Shown: positions 11,218-22,657 of the stretch, piece by piece | Numbering within the stretch: position 1 is the stretch's first letter | Layout: every line of letters starts with the position of its first letter | NCBI GenBank assembly: GCA_945910005.1 | Contig: OX246741.1 | Location: forward strand, 38,272,335-38,336,334 | DNA length: 64,000 nucleotides | Reading direction: 5' to 3' | DNA from: Isoperla grammatica | Lineage: Eukaryota; Arthropoda; Insecta; Plecoptera; Perlodidae | Program-made: the position numbers and the translations under genes | Notes under the pieces: generated by a model | What the model was told of the DNA's origin: nothing | Database searches by the model: none | Seen by the model: only the letters and a program-made list of their open reading frames with translations

Positions 11218-14200
11218 GATCAGAGGGCGGTGGGCTAGCGTGGAGTGTAGACGCGGAGGGCTTGCAGGACGATCAGTGGGCGGTGGGCTAGCGTGGAGTG
11301 TAGACGCGGAGGGCTTGCAGGACGATCAGTGGGCGGTGGGCTAGCGTGGAGTGTAGACGCGGAGGGCTTGCAGGACGATCAGAGGGCGGTGGGCTAGCGT
11401 GGAGTGTAGACGCGGAGGGCTTGCAAGACGATCAGTGGGCGGTGGGCTAGCGTGGAGTGTAGACGCGGAGGGCTTGCAGGACGATCAGTGGGCGGTGGGC
11501 TAGCGTGGAGTGTAGACGCGGAGGGCTTGCAGGACGATCAGTGGGCGGTGGGCTAGCGTGGAGTGTAGACGCGGAGGGCTTGCAAGGCGATCAGTGGGCG
11601 GTGGGCTAGCGTGGAGTGTAGACGCGGAGGGCTTGCAGGACGATCAGTGGGCGGTGGGCTAGCGTGGAGTGTAGACGCGGAGGGCTTGCAGGACGATCAG
11701 AGGGCGGTGGGCTAGCGTGGAGTGTAGACGCGGAGGGCTTGCAGGACGATCAGTGGGCGGTGGGCTAGCGTGGAGTGTAGACGCGGAGGGTTTGCAGGAC
11801 GATCAGTGGGCGGTGGGCTAGCGTGGAGTGTAGACGCGGAGGGCTTGCAGGACGATCAGTGGGCGGTGGGCTAGCGTGGAGTGTAGACGCGGAGGGCTTG
11901 CAAGGCGATCAGTGGGCGGTGGGCTAGCGTGGAGTGTAGACGCGGAGGGCTTGCAAGACGATCAGTGGGCGGTGGGCTAGCGTGGAGTGTAGACGCGGAG
12001 GGCTTGCAGGACGATCAGTGGGCGGTGGGCTAGCGTGGAGTGTAGACGCGGAGGGCTTGCAAGGCGATCAGTGGGCGGTGGGCTAGCGTGGAGTGTAGAC
12101 GCGGAGGGCTTGCAGGACGATCAGTGGGCGGTGGGCTAGCGTGGAGTGTAGACGCGGAGGGCTTGCAGGACGATCAGTGGGCGGTGGGCTAGCGTGGAGT
12201 GTAGACGCGGAGGGCTTGCAGGACGATCAGTGGGCGGTGGGCTAGCGTGGAGTGTAGACGCGGAGGGCTTGCAGGACGATCAGTGGGCGGTGGGCTAGCG
12301 TGGAGTGTAGACGCGGAGGGCTTGCAAGGCGATCAGTGGGCGGTGGGCTAGCGTGGAGTGTAGACGCGGAGGGCTTGCAAGGCGATCAGTGGGCGGTGGG
12401 CTAGCGTGGAGTGTAGACGCGGAGGGCTTGCAGGACGATCAGTGGTCGGTGGGCTAGCGTGGAGTGTAGACGCGGAGGGCTTGCAAGGCGATCAGTGGGC
12501 GGTGGGCTAGCGTGGAGTGTAGACGCGGAGGGCTTGCAGGACGATCAGAGGGCGGTGGGCTAGCGTGGAGTGTAGACGCGGAGGGCTTGCAGGACGATCA
12601 GTGGGCGGTGGGCTAGCGTGGAGTGTAGACGCGGAGGGCTTGCAGGACGATCAGTGGGCGGTGGGCTAGCGTGGAGTGTAGACGCGGAGGGCTTGCAGGA
12701 CGATCAGTGGGCGGTGGGCTAGCGTGGAGTGTAGACGCGGAGGGCTTGCAGGACGATCAGTGGGCGGTGGGCTAGCGTGGAGTGTAGACGCGGAGGGCTT
12801 GCAAGACGATCAGTGGGCGGTGGGCTAGCGTGGAGTGTAGACGCGGAGGGCTTGCAAGGCGATCAGTGGGCGGTGGGCTAGCGTGGAGTGTAGACGCGGA
12901 GGGCTTGCAAGACGATCAGTGGGCGGTGGGCTAGCGTGGAGTGTAGACGCGGAGGGCTTGCAGGGCGATCAGTGGGCGGTGGGCTAGCGTGGAGTGTAGA
13001 CGCGGAGGGCTTGCAGGACGATCAGTGGGCGGTGGGCTAGCGTGGAGTGTAGACGCGGAGGGCTTGCAGGACGATCAGAGGGCGGTGGGCTAGCGTGGAG
13101 TGTAGACGCGGAGGGCTTGCAAGGCGATCAGTGGGCGGTGGGCTAGCGTGGAGTGTAGACGCGGAGGGCTTGCAGGACGATCAGTGGGCGGTGGGCTAGC
13201 GTGGAGTGTAGACGCGGAGGGCTTGCAGGACGATCAGTGGGCGGTGGGCTAGCGTGGAGTGTAGACGCGGAGGGCTTGCAAGACGATCAGTGGGCGGTGG
13301 GCTAGCGTGGAGTGTAGACGCGGAGGGCTTGCAAGACGATCAGTGGGCGGTGGGCTAGCGTGGATTGTAGACGCGGAGGGCTTGCAGGACGATCAGTGGG
13401 CGGTGGGCTAGCGTGGAGTGTAGACGCGGAGGGCTTGCAGGACGATCAGTGGGCTGTGGGCTAGCGTGGAGTGTAGACGCGGAGGGCTTGCAGGACGATC
13501 AGTGGGCTGTGGGCTAGCGTGGAGTGTAGACGCGGAGGGCTTGCAGGACGATCAGTGGGCGGTGGGCTAGCGTGGAGTGTAGACGCGGAGGGCTGGCAAG
13601 GCGATCAGTGGGCGGTGGGCTAGCGTGGAGTGTAGACGCGGAGGGCTTGCAAGGCGATCAGTGGGCGGTGGGCTAGCGTGGAGTGTAGACGCGGAGGGCT
13701 TGCAGGACGATCAGTGGGCTGTGGGCTAGCGTGGAGTGTAGACGCGGAGGGCTTGCAGGACGATCAGTGGGCGGTGGGCTAGCGTGGAGTGTAGACGCGG
13801 AGGGCTGGCAAGGCGATCAGTGGGCGGTGGGCTAGCGTGGAGTGTAGACGCGGAGGGCTTGCAAGGCGATCAGTGGGCGGTGGGCTAGCGTGGAGTGTAG
13901 ACGCGGAGGGCTTGCAAGGCGATCAGTGGGCGGTGGGCTAGCGTGGAGTGTAGACGCGGAGGGCTTGCAGGACGATCAGTGGGCGGTGGGCTAGCGTGGA
14001 GTGAGGACGCGGAGGGCTTGCAGGACGATCAGTGGGCGGTGGGCTAGCGTGGAGTGTAGACGCGGAGGGCTTGCAAGGCGATCAGTGGGCGGTGGGCTAG
14101 CGTGGAGTGTAGACGCGGAGGGCTTGCAGGACGATCAGTGGGCGGTGGGCTAGCGTGGAGTGTAGACGCGGAGGGCTGGCAAGGCGATCAGTGGGCGGTG

Positions 14201-17200
14201 GGCTAGCGTGGAGTGTAGACGCGGAGGGCTTGCAGGACGATCAGTGGGCGGTGGGCTAGCGTGGAGTGTAGACGCGGAGGGCTTGCAGGACGATCAGTGG
14301 GCGGTGGGCTAGCGTGGAGTGTAGACGCGGAGGGCTGGCAAGGCGATCAGTGGGCGGTGGGCTAGCGTGGAGTGTAGACGCGGAGGGCTTGCAGGACGAT
14401 CAGTGGGCGGTGGGCTAGCGTGGAGTGTAGACGCGGAGGGCTTGCAGGACGATCAGTGGGCGGTGGGCTAGCGTGGAGTGTAGACGCGGAGGGCTTGCAA
14501 GGCGATCAGTGGGCGGTGGGCTAGCGTGGAGTGTAGACGCGGAGGGCTTGCAGGACGATCAGTGGGCGGTGGGCTAGCGTGGAGTGTAGACGCGGAGGGC
14601 TTGCAGGACGATCAGTGGGCGGTGGGCTAGCGTGGAGTGTAGACGCGGAGGGCTTGCAGGACGATCAGTGGGCGGTGGGCTAGCGTGGAGTGTAGACGCG
14701 GAGGGCTTGCAGGACGATCAGTGGGCGGTGGGCTAGCGTGGAGTGTAGACGCGGAGGGCTTGCAGGACGATCAGTGGGCGGTGGGCTAGCGTGGAGTGTA
14801 GACGCGGAGGGCTTGCAGGACGATCAGTGGGCGGTGGGCTAGCGTGGAGTGTAGACGCGGAGGGCTTGCAGGACGATCAGTGGGCGGTGGGCTAGCGTGG
14901 AGTGTAGACGCGGAGGGCTTGCAAGGCGATCAGTGGGCGGTGGGCTAGCGTGGAGTGTAGACGCGGAGGGCTTGCAGGACGATCAGTGGGCGGTGGGCTA
15001 GCGTGGAGTGTAGACGCGGAGGGCTTGCAGGACGATCAGTGGGCGGTGGGCTAGCGTGGAGTGTAGACGCGGAGGGCTTGCAGGACGATCAGTGGGCGGT
15101 GGGCTAGCGTGGAGTGTAGACGCGGAGGGCTTGCAGGACGATCAGTGGGCGGTGGGCTAGCGTGGAGTGTAGACGCGGAGGGCTTGCAAGGCGATCAGTG
15201 GGCGGTGGGCTAGCGTGGAGTGTAGGCGCGGAGGGCTTGCAAGGCGATCAGTGGGCGGTGGGCTAGCGTGGAGTGTAGACGCGGAGGGCTGGCAAGGCGA
15301 TCAGTGGGCGGTGGGCTAGCGTGGAGTGTAGACGCGGAGGGCTTGCAGGACGATCAGTGGGCGGTGGGCTAGCGTGGAGTGTAGACGCGGAGGGCTTGCA
15401 GGACGATCAGTGGGCGGTGGGCTAGCGTGGAGTGTAGACGCGGAGGGCTTGCAGGACGATCAGTGGGCGGTGGGCTAGCGTGGAGTGTAGACGCGGAGGG
15501 CTTGCAGGACGATCAGTGGGCGGTGGGCTAGCGTGGAGTGTAGACGCGGAGGGCTTGCAAGGCGATCAGTGGGCGGTGGGCTAGCGTGGAGTGTAGACGC
15601 GGAGGGCTTGCAGGACGATCAGTGGGCGGTGGGCTAGCGTGGAGTGTAGACGCGGAGGGCTTGCAGGACGATCAGTGGGCGGTGGGCTAGCGTGGAGTGT
15701 AGACGCGGAGGGCTGGCAAGGCGATCAGTGGGCGGTGGGCTAGCGTGGAGTGTAGACGCGGAGGGCTTGCAGGACGATCAGTGGGCGGTGGGCTAGCGTG
15801 GAGTGTAGACGCGGAGGGCTTGCAGGACGATCAGTGGGCGGTGGGCTAGCGTGGAGTGTAGACGCGGAGGGCTTGCAAGGCGATCAGTGGGCGGTGGGCT
15901 AGCGTGGAGTGTAGACGCGGAGGGCTTGCAAGGCGATCAGTGGGCGGTGGGCTAGCGTGGAGTGTAGACGCGGAGGGCTTGCAGGACGATCAGTGGGCGG
16001 TGGGCTAGCGTGGAGTGTAGACGCGGAGGGCTTGCAGGACGATCAGTGGGCGGTGGGCTAGCGTGGAGTGTAGACGCGGAGGGCTTGCAGGACGATCAGT
16101 GGGCGGTGGGCTAGCGTGGAGTGTAGACGCGGAGGGCTTGCAAGGCGATCAGTGGGCGGTGGGCTAGCGTGGAGTGTAGACGCGGAGGGCTGGCAAGGCG
16201 ATCAGTGGGCGGTGGGCTAGCGTGGAGTGTAGACGCGGAGGGCTTGCAAGGCGATCAGTGGGCGGTGGGCTAGCGTGGAGTGTAGACGCGGAGGGCTTGC
16301 AAGGCGATCAGTGGGCGGTGGGCTAGCGTGGAGTGTAGACGCGGAGGGCTTGCAAGGCGATCAGTGGGCGGTGGGCTAGCGTGGAGTGTAGACGCGGAGG
16401 GCTTGCAAGACGATCAGTGGGCGGTGGGCTAGCGTGGAGTGTAGACGCGGAGGGCTTGCAGGACGATCAGTGGGCGGTGGGCTAGCGTGGAGTGTAGACG
16501 CGGAGGGCTTGCAGGACGATCAGTGGGCGGTGGGCTAGCGTGGAGTGTAGACGCGGAGGGCTTGCAGGACGATCAGTGGGCGGTGGGCTAGCGTGGAGTG
16601 TAGACGCGGAGGGCTGGCAAGGCGATCAGTGGGCGGTGGGCTAGCGTGGAGTGTAGACGCGGAGGGCTGGCAAGGCGATCAGTGGGCGGTGGGCTAGCGT
16701 GGAGTGTAGACGCGGAGGGCTTGCAAGGCGATCAGTGGGCGGTGGGCTAGCGTGGAGTGTAGACGCGGAGGGCTGGCAAGGCGATCAGTGGGCGGTGGGC
16801 TAGCGTGGAGTGTAGACGCGGAGGGCTTGCAGGACGATCAGTGGGCGGTGGGCTAGCGTGGAGTGTAGACGCGGAGGGCTGGCAAGGCGATCAGTGGGCG
16901 GTGGGCTAGCGTGGAGTGTAGACGCGGAGGGCTTGCAAGGCGATCAGTGGGCGGTGGGCTAGCGTGGAGTGTAGACGCGGAGGGCTGGCAAGGCGATCAG
17001 TGGGCGGTGGGCTAGCGTGGAGTGTAGACGCGGAGGGCTTGCAAGGCGATCAGTGGGCGGTGGGCTAGCGTGGAGTGTAGACGCGGAGGGCTTGCAAGGC
17101 GATCAGTGGGCGGTGGGCTAGCGTGGAGTGTAGACGCGGAGGGCTTGCAAGGCGATCAGTGGGCGGTGGGCTAGCGTGGAGTGTAGACGCGGAGGGCTTG

Positions 17201-20005
17201 CAAGACGATCAGTGGGCGGTGGGCTAGCGTGGAGTGTAGACGCGGAGGGCTTGCAGGACGATCAGTGGGCGGTGGGCTAGCGTGGAGTGTAGACGCGGAG
17301 GGCTTGCAGGACGATCAGTGGGCGGTGGGCTAGCGTGGAGTGTAGACGCGGAGGGCTTGCAGGACGATCAGTGGGCGGTGGGCTAGCGTGGAGTGTAGAC
17401 GCGGAGGGCTTGCAAGACGATCAGTGGGCGGTGGGCTAGCGTGGAGTGTAGACGCGGAGGGCTGGCAAGGCGATCAGTGGGCGGTGGGCTAGCGTGGAGT
17501 GTAGACGCGGAGGGCTTGCAGGACGATCAGTGGGCGGTGGGCTAGCGTGGAGTGTAGACGCGGAGGGCTTGCAAGGCGATCAGTGGGCGGTGGGCTAGCG
17601 TGGAGTGTAGACGCGGAGGGCTTGCAGGACGATCAGTGGGCGGTGGGCTAGCGTGGAGTGTAGACGCGGAGGGCTTGCAGGACGATCAGTGGGCGGTGGG
17701 CTAGCGTGGAGTGTAGACGCGGAGGGCTGGCAAGGCGATCAGTGGGCGGTGGGCTAGCGTGGAGTGTAGACGCGGAGGGCTTGCAGGACGATCAGTGGGC
17801 GGTGGGCTAGCGTGGAGTGTAGACGCGGAGGGCTTGCAGGACGATCAGTGGGCGGTGGGCTAGCGTGGAGTGTAGATGCGGAGGGCTTGCAGGACGATCA
17901 GTGGGCGGTGGGCTAGCGTGAAGTGTAGACGCGGAGGGCTTGCAGGACGATCAGTGGGCGGTGGGCTAGCGTGGAGTGTAGACGCGGAGGGCTTGCAGGA
18001 CGATCAGTGGGCGGTGGGCTAGCGTGGAGTGTAGACGCGGAGGGCTTGCAGGACGATCAGTGGGCTGTGGGCTAGCGTGGAGTGTAGACGCGGAGGGCTT
18101 GCAGGACGATCAGTGGGCGGTGGGCTAGCGTGGAGTGTAGACGCGGAGGGCTTGCAGGACGATCAGTGGGCGGTGGGCTAGCGTGGAGTGTAGACGCGGA
18201 GGGCTTGCAAGGCGATCAGTGGGCGGTGGGCTAGCGTGGAGTGTAGACGCGGTGGGCTTGCAGGACGATCAGTGGGCGGTGGGCTAGCGTGGAGTGTAGA
18301 CGCGGAGGGCTTGCAGGACGATCAGTGGGCGGTGGGCTAGCGTGGAGTGTAGACGCGGAGGGCTTGCAAGGCGATCAGTGGGCGGTGGGCTAGCGTGGAG
18401 TGTAGACGCGGAGGGCTTGCAAGGCGATCAGTGGGCGGTGGGCTAGCGTGGAGTGTAGACGCGGAGGGCTTGCAAGACGATCAGTGGGCGGTGGGCTAGC
18501 GTGGAGTGTAGACGCGGAGGGCTTGCAGGACGATCAGTGGGCGGTGGGCTAGCGTGGAGTGCAGACGCGGAGGGCTTGCAGGACGATCAGTGGGCGGTGG
18601 GCTAGCGTGGAGTGTAGACGCGGAGGGCTTGCAGGGCGATCAGTGGGCGGTGGGCTAGCGTTGAGTGTAGACGCGGAGGGCTTGCAGGACGATCAGTGGG
18701 CGGTGGGCTAGCGTGGAGTGTAGACGCGGAGGGCTTGCAGGGCGATCAGTGGGCGGTGGGCTAGCGTGGAGTGTAGACGCGGAGGGCTTGCAAGGCGATC
18801 AGTGGGCGGTGGGCTAGCGTGGAGTGTAGACGCGGAGGGCTTGCAGGACGATCAGTGGGCGGTGGGCTAGCGTGGAGTGTAGACGCGGAGGGCTGGCAAG
18901 GCGATCAGTGGGCGGTGGGCTAGCGTGGAGTGTAGACGCGAAGGGCTTGCAGGACGATCAGTGGGCGGTGGGCTAGCGTGGAGTGTAGACGCGGAGGGCT
19001 TGCAGGGCGATCAGTGGGCGGTGGGCTAGCGTGGAGTGTAGACGCGAAGGGCTTGCAGGACGATCAGTGGGCGGTGGGCTAGCGTGGAGTGTAGACGCGG
19101 AGGGCTTGCAGGACGATCAGTGGGCGGTGGGCTAGCGTGGAGTGTAGACGCGAAGGGCTTGCAGGACGATCAGTGGGCGGTGGGCTAGCGTGGAGTGTAG
19201 ACGCGGAGGGCTTGCAGGGCGATCAGTGGGCGGTGGGCTAGCGTGGAGTGTAGACGCGAAGGGCTTGCAGGACGATCAGTGGGCGGTGGGCTAGCGTGGA
19301 GTGTAGACGCGAAGGGCTTGCAGGACGATCAGTGGGCGGTGGGCTAGCGTGGAGTGTAGACGCGGAGGGCTGGCAAGGCGATCAGTGGGCGGTGGGCTAG
19401 CGTGGAGTGTAGACGCGAAGGGCTTGCAGGACGATCAGTGGGCGGTGGGCTAGCGTGGAGTGTAGACGCGGAGGGCTTGCAGGACGATCAGTGGGCGGTG
19501 GGCTAGCGTGGAGTGTAGACGCGGAGGGCTTGCAGGACGATCAGTGGGCGGTGGGCTAGCGTGGAGTGTAGACGCGGAGGGCTTGCAGGACGATCAGTGG
19601 GCGGTGGGCTAGCGTGGAGTGTAGACGCGGAGGGCTTGCAAGGCGATCAGTGGGCGGTGGGCTAGCGTGGAGTGTAGACGCGGAGGGCTTGCAAGACGAT
19701 CAGTGGGCGGTGGGCTAGCGTGGAGTGTAGACGCGGAGGGCTTGCAAGGCGATCAGTGGGCGGTGGGCTAGCGTGGAGTGTAGACGCGGAGGGCTTGCAG
19801 GACGATCAGTGGGCGGTGGGCTAGCGTGGAGTGTAGACGCGGAGGGCTTGCAGGACGATCAGTGGGCGGTGGGCTAGCGTGGAGTGTAGACGCGGAGGGC
19901 TTGCAAGGCGATCAGTGGGCGGTGGGCTAGCGTGGAGTGTAGACGCGGAGGGCTTGCAGGACGATCAGTTGGCGGTGGGCTAGCGTGGAGTGTAGACGTG
20001 AAAGC
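11218..20005 (+). repeat. 53-bp G-rich minisatellite, about 166 units
   Basis: The unit contains GGGCGGTGGGCTAGCGTGG, then AGTGTAGACGCGGAGGG, then CTTGCAGGACGATCAGT. The first and last GGGCTAGCG (11232 and 19977) are exactly 165 x 53 bases apart, so there is no net insertion or deletion. The consensus unit has 26 G, 9 C, 9 A and 9 T. Variants are mostly at the end of the unit (GCAGGAC, GCAAGGC, GCAAGAC, GCAGGGC, GGCAAGGC) and are locally clustered. CAGAGGGCGG variants occur at 11222, 11381, 11699, 12548 and 13077. CGAAGGGC variants occur only between about 18940 and 19420. All frames contain stops, so it is non-coding. Confidence 0.98.
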
Positions 20006-20022
20006 TTGCAAGATCTTCAGAC

Positions 20023-20124
20023 ATGTCGGAGAATCGTCGCCATGACTTCAAGCGTGGGCATATTACTGGTTTGCGGAAAGGAGGTATGGCGCGCGTTTTA
20101 GGATTAAAGTTGTCCGTTTTATAA
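20023..20124 (+). pseudogene. Tc1/mariner-like transposase N-terminal fragment
   Basis: An ATG-started frame of 33 codons reads MSENRRHDFKRGHITGLRKG, then GMARVLGLKLSVL and a stop. The pattern F-x-R-G-x-I-x-G-L-x-x-x-G resembles the first helix-turn-helix of Tc1/mariner transposases, as known from the family. No later transposase sequence follows, and the downstream DNA becomes T-rich. It starts 18 bases after the last recognisable 53-bp unit. It is a dead fragment if the assignment is right, and a chance match is possible at this length. Confidence 0.4.
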
Positions 20125-21310
20125 TTGTTTAAATTTTTTTTTACGTTTTGTTTATCGATTTTCATTTTTTGTTTTCGTTTTTTTCTATTTTTAAAATTTG
20201 TTTGTTCAAATTTTATTTGTTTGTGATTTTGATTTTGGAATTTTGTTTTTTGGTTTTTTGAATTTTAAATTTGGAATTTTGAATTATGATTCTTTTAATT
20301 TGTTTATTTCGTATAGTGATTTTTTCTTTTCCTGTTATAGGAAATAAGATCAAGATCATTCTTTGTGTTTCTATCTGCTTTCTTATAGTTTGTATTTTTT
20401 CCTTGGGGTATAGGAGAGTGTAGCAATTTATAATGTGAATGGAACCAAGATGCCGTTCATCTTATCTCAGGATTTTCTTCATTACAAATAAAATGAAATT
20501 CATACAAAACATTTAAAGTAAAAAATTACAATTTAAGTACAATGTGCAAAGATACTAGAGTTACTGAGTTACTTCTTTCAACGTTATAAGATTGATTGAA
20601 CGCTGATACGGGGCGATTGACGTCATACACCGTTTCCCGCCATGAATGCTTTTATGAAGTATATAACTTTTTAAGTAATCGAAATGAAAATTTTTGGGTT
20701 CAGACTGTTGATTCTATAAAAAAATCTAGTAGGCCTACAATTTTTAAAGAATAAATGCAGCTTCCCTGTCACAAAGGCCAAAAAGATCAACTGGCTTAAT
20801 GCCACTGAACACATATCACGTACAATATGACATAATAGCGAACAATTTCCGTAAATTACGAACAGCGCAGTACAGTACCGAATAAGCAATGCCTTGAGGA
20901 CTAAGAATGGGATTTAATCCAACCATTTGCATTATGACCTAGGAAAACCTTAAACTTTCAGTATTATCGCTGGTTATTAAGAAATCTATTCATTTATTTT
21001 CTCATAGCTTTTTTTAATGAAATACGTTATGTAAAGAAGTAACTGGTTTTGAGTGGAATGTATGCAAGGCCTTGCCATGCGCAGATGCAGGAACTGTATC
21101 AAGTGCAACCGGTTAAGAATATGTTGAACTAGTTTGAAGTCTAATAATATCTCGCACTACATAGGCCTACCTGAAGTCTGCTCATCCATCAACGCACCAA
21201 GGTCACGCGAGCCGTAACCTGAAGCGTAGATTTGATAATTCAAATTTCTCGTAGTGAACGGACGTGTTGTTTGGCTGCTCCGATAACGTATAGTTGCGAT
21301 AGGTCAGGGC
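20125..21310. other. Unassigned stretch, T-rich at the start
   Basis: 20125-20300 is dominated by runs of T with GTTTT and ATTTT words. The rest is AT-rich with no recognised gene. It may include the 5' leader of the LINE that follows; no boundary is visible. Confidence 0.5.
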
Positions 21311-21331
21311 TTAAGCCCGGCGAGTCGTGTG

Positions 21332-21894
21332 ATGTCAACTACCTGTGGTGATTGTGAGGTTGCTTGTGTGAAGGACGAAATTATTGGTAATCTCTCAGGC
21401 AGATTAGCTCATCTTGAACAATACGGAAGAAATCGTAATCTTGAGATCTCTAACGTTGATATTGTTGGGGATGATGAGAATGTGGAAGACGTTGTAATTA
21501 AGATTGCTGTTAGTTTTGGCGTAACTATCGCTAAATCTGACATTGACGTAAACATCGATTACCGGTAAGAAATATTGCACCAAATCGTGTTACCAACATT
21601 TTAGTTCAATTCACATCTAGGAAGAAACGCGACGAACTTTTGTGGAGAAAACGTGTGGTGACCACAAACGCGGAGGTGTTTGGGAAATCTGCATTGTCCA
21701 ATAAAAGAATTTTCATCAATGAAAACTTGTCTCCAGCTTATCGACATCTCTTGTACGCCACTAAATTACGTGCACGTGAAAAAGAATATAAATACGTGTG
21801 GTTTGGCAGAGGAAAAGTTCTTGCAAGGTAGAGAGACAATCACAGGTCGGTAGTGGAAATATCTAAATTATCCGATTTGGAGAACATTAATTAA
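21332..21894 (+). pseudogene. LINE ORF1 protein (RNA-binding chaperone type), broken
   Basis: From ATG at 21332 the frame encodes LSGRLAHLEQYGRNRNLEIS. The LEQYGRRNNLEI-type motif is characteristic of LINE ORF1 proteins, just after the coiled coil and leading into the RRM-like domain. A frameshift near 21565 moves the rest (NRVTNILVQFTSRKKRDELLW, then LSPAYRHLLYATKLRAREKE) into another frame. An in-frame TAG at 21829-21831 precedes the apparent natural stop at 21892-21894. In living elements the product coats the RNA and assists target-primed reverse transcription; that role is family knowledge. The N-terminus may start further upstream. This copy cannot make a complete protein. Confidence 0.8.
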
Positions 21895-22657
21895 TTCAAC
21901 TCCCGTAGGTGTATTTTAATTGTTGATCAACAAGGTTTATTTGTCTATGGTTGATCATTTGTTGGACGTCGATGATTCAGATATTGAAACTATCAACTGT
22001 GTGTATATTGGTGACGTGCGTCGCTGGACGGAGAGATGTGTCAGTGATGTGAGTAGGTTGCTCATATTGTTAGATAGCGAGAACCTACCGTGACATCCAT
22101 CCAATTCCGTCGGCTCGGCCTCGAACCCACGGACTCCCAAGTCGACGGACCCGTAGAAGTACTGGGGCGTAGCTCTAGGGGTGGTTCTCACATCATAGGG
22201 ATCGGGACATACCAATTCAGGCAGTTTACGTCTTAGATTGACAAGACTTTGGTTCAAACAATAGAGGAACCGCAATTTATTAGAATACACATTTATTCTA
22301 CGTGGCTGAGTTATGGCGAATCTGTCTATGGGCATTCCAGGTCTGATGGACTTAACTTTCCTATCTAGAGGGTAGCTGTAGTAACCCCTATACCTTGGCT
22401 TCCCGGTGGCTGACTCCGACCCCGTGTTGTGGTTTGGCTCCGTCGTCCAGGTCCACGCTCGGCCTCCATGTCCTCCCCTCTGGGTCTTCCGTCGTCCTTC
22501 CCACGGTTCCACTTTGGCACAGGTCTACCTCCTCTTCCGTTCCATGATTGAATGCCCATGACATGAGTAAATGACATGGGTAAACAACACTCTGTTTTGA
22601 TCACAATCAAGTAGAATAAAACACGACAGTGAAGGAACTCAGTGTGAAAATGAATAA
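21895..22657. other. ORF1-ORF2 interval, possibly an insertion
   Basis: At about 760 bases this is longer than I would expect between LINE ORFs. Part of it is GC-rich (22080-22520) and open on the minus strand for 185 codons, but without ATG or recognisable domain. On the minus strand 22117-22128 reads GGGTTCGAGGCC, a good RNA polymerase III B-box, but no matching A-box was found. It may be an inserted SINE-like or other element. Confidence 0.4.

Noticed and set aside
11218..20005. CRISPR-like array
   Set aside because: Units are contiguous without unique spacers, and the genome is eukaryotic.
21955..22512. 185-codon minus-strand gene inside the LINE
   Set aside because: Starts at GTG, has no recognisable domain, and lies in a GC-rich insertion-like block.
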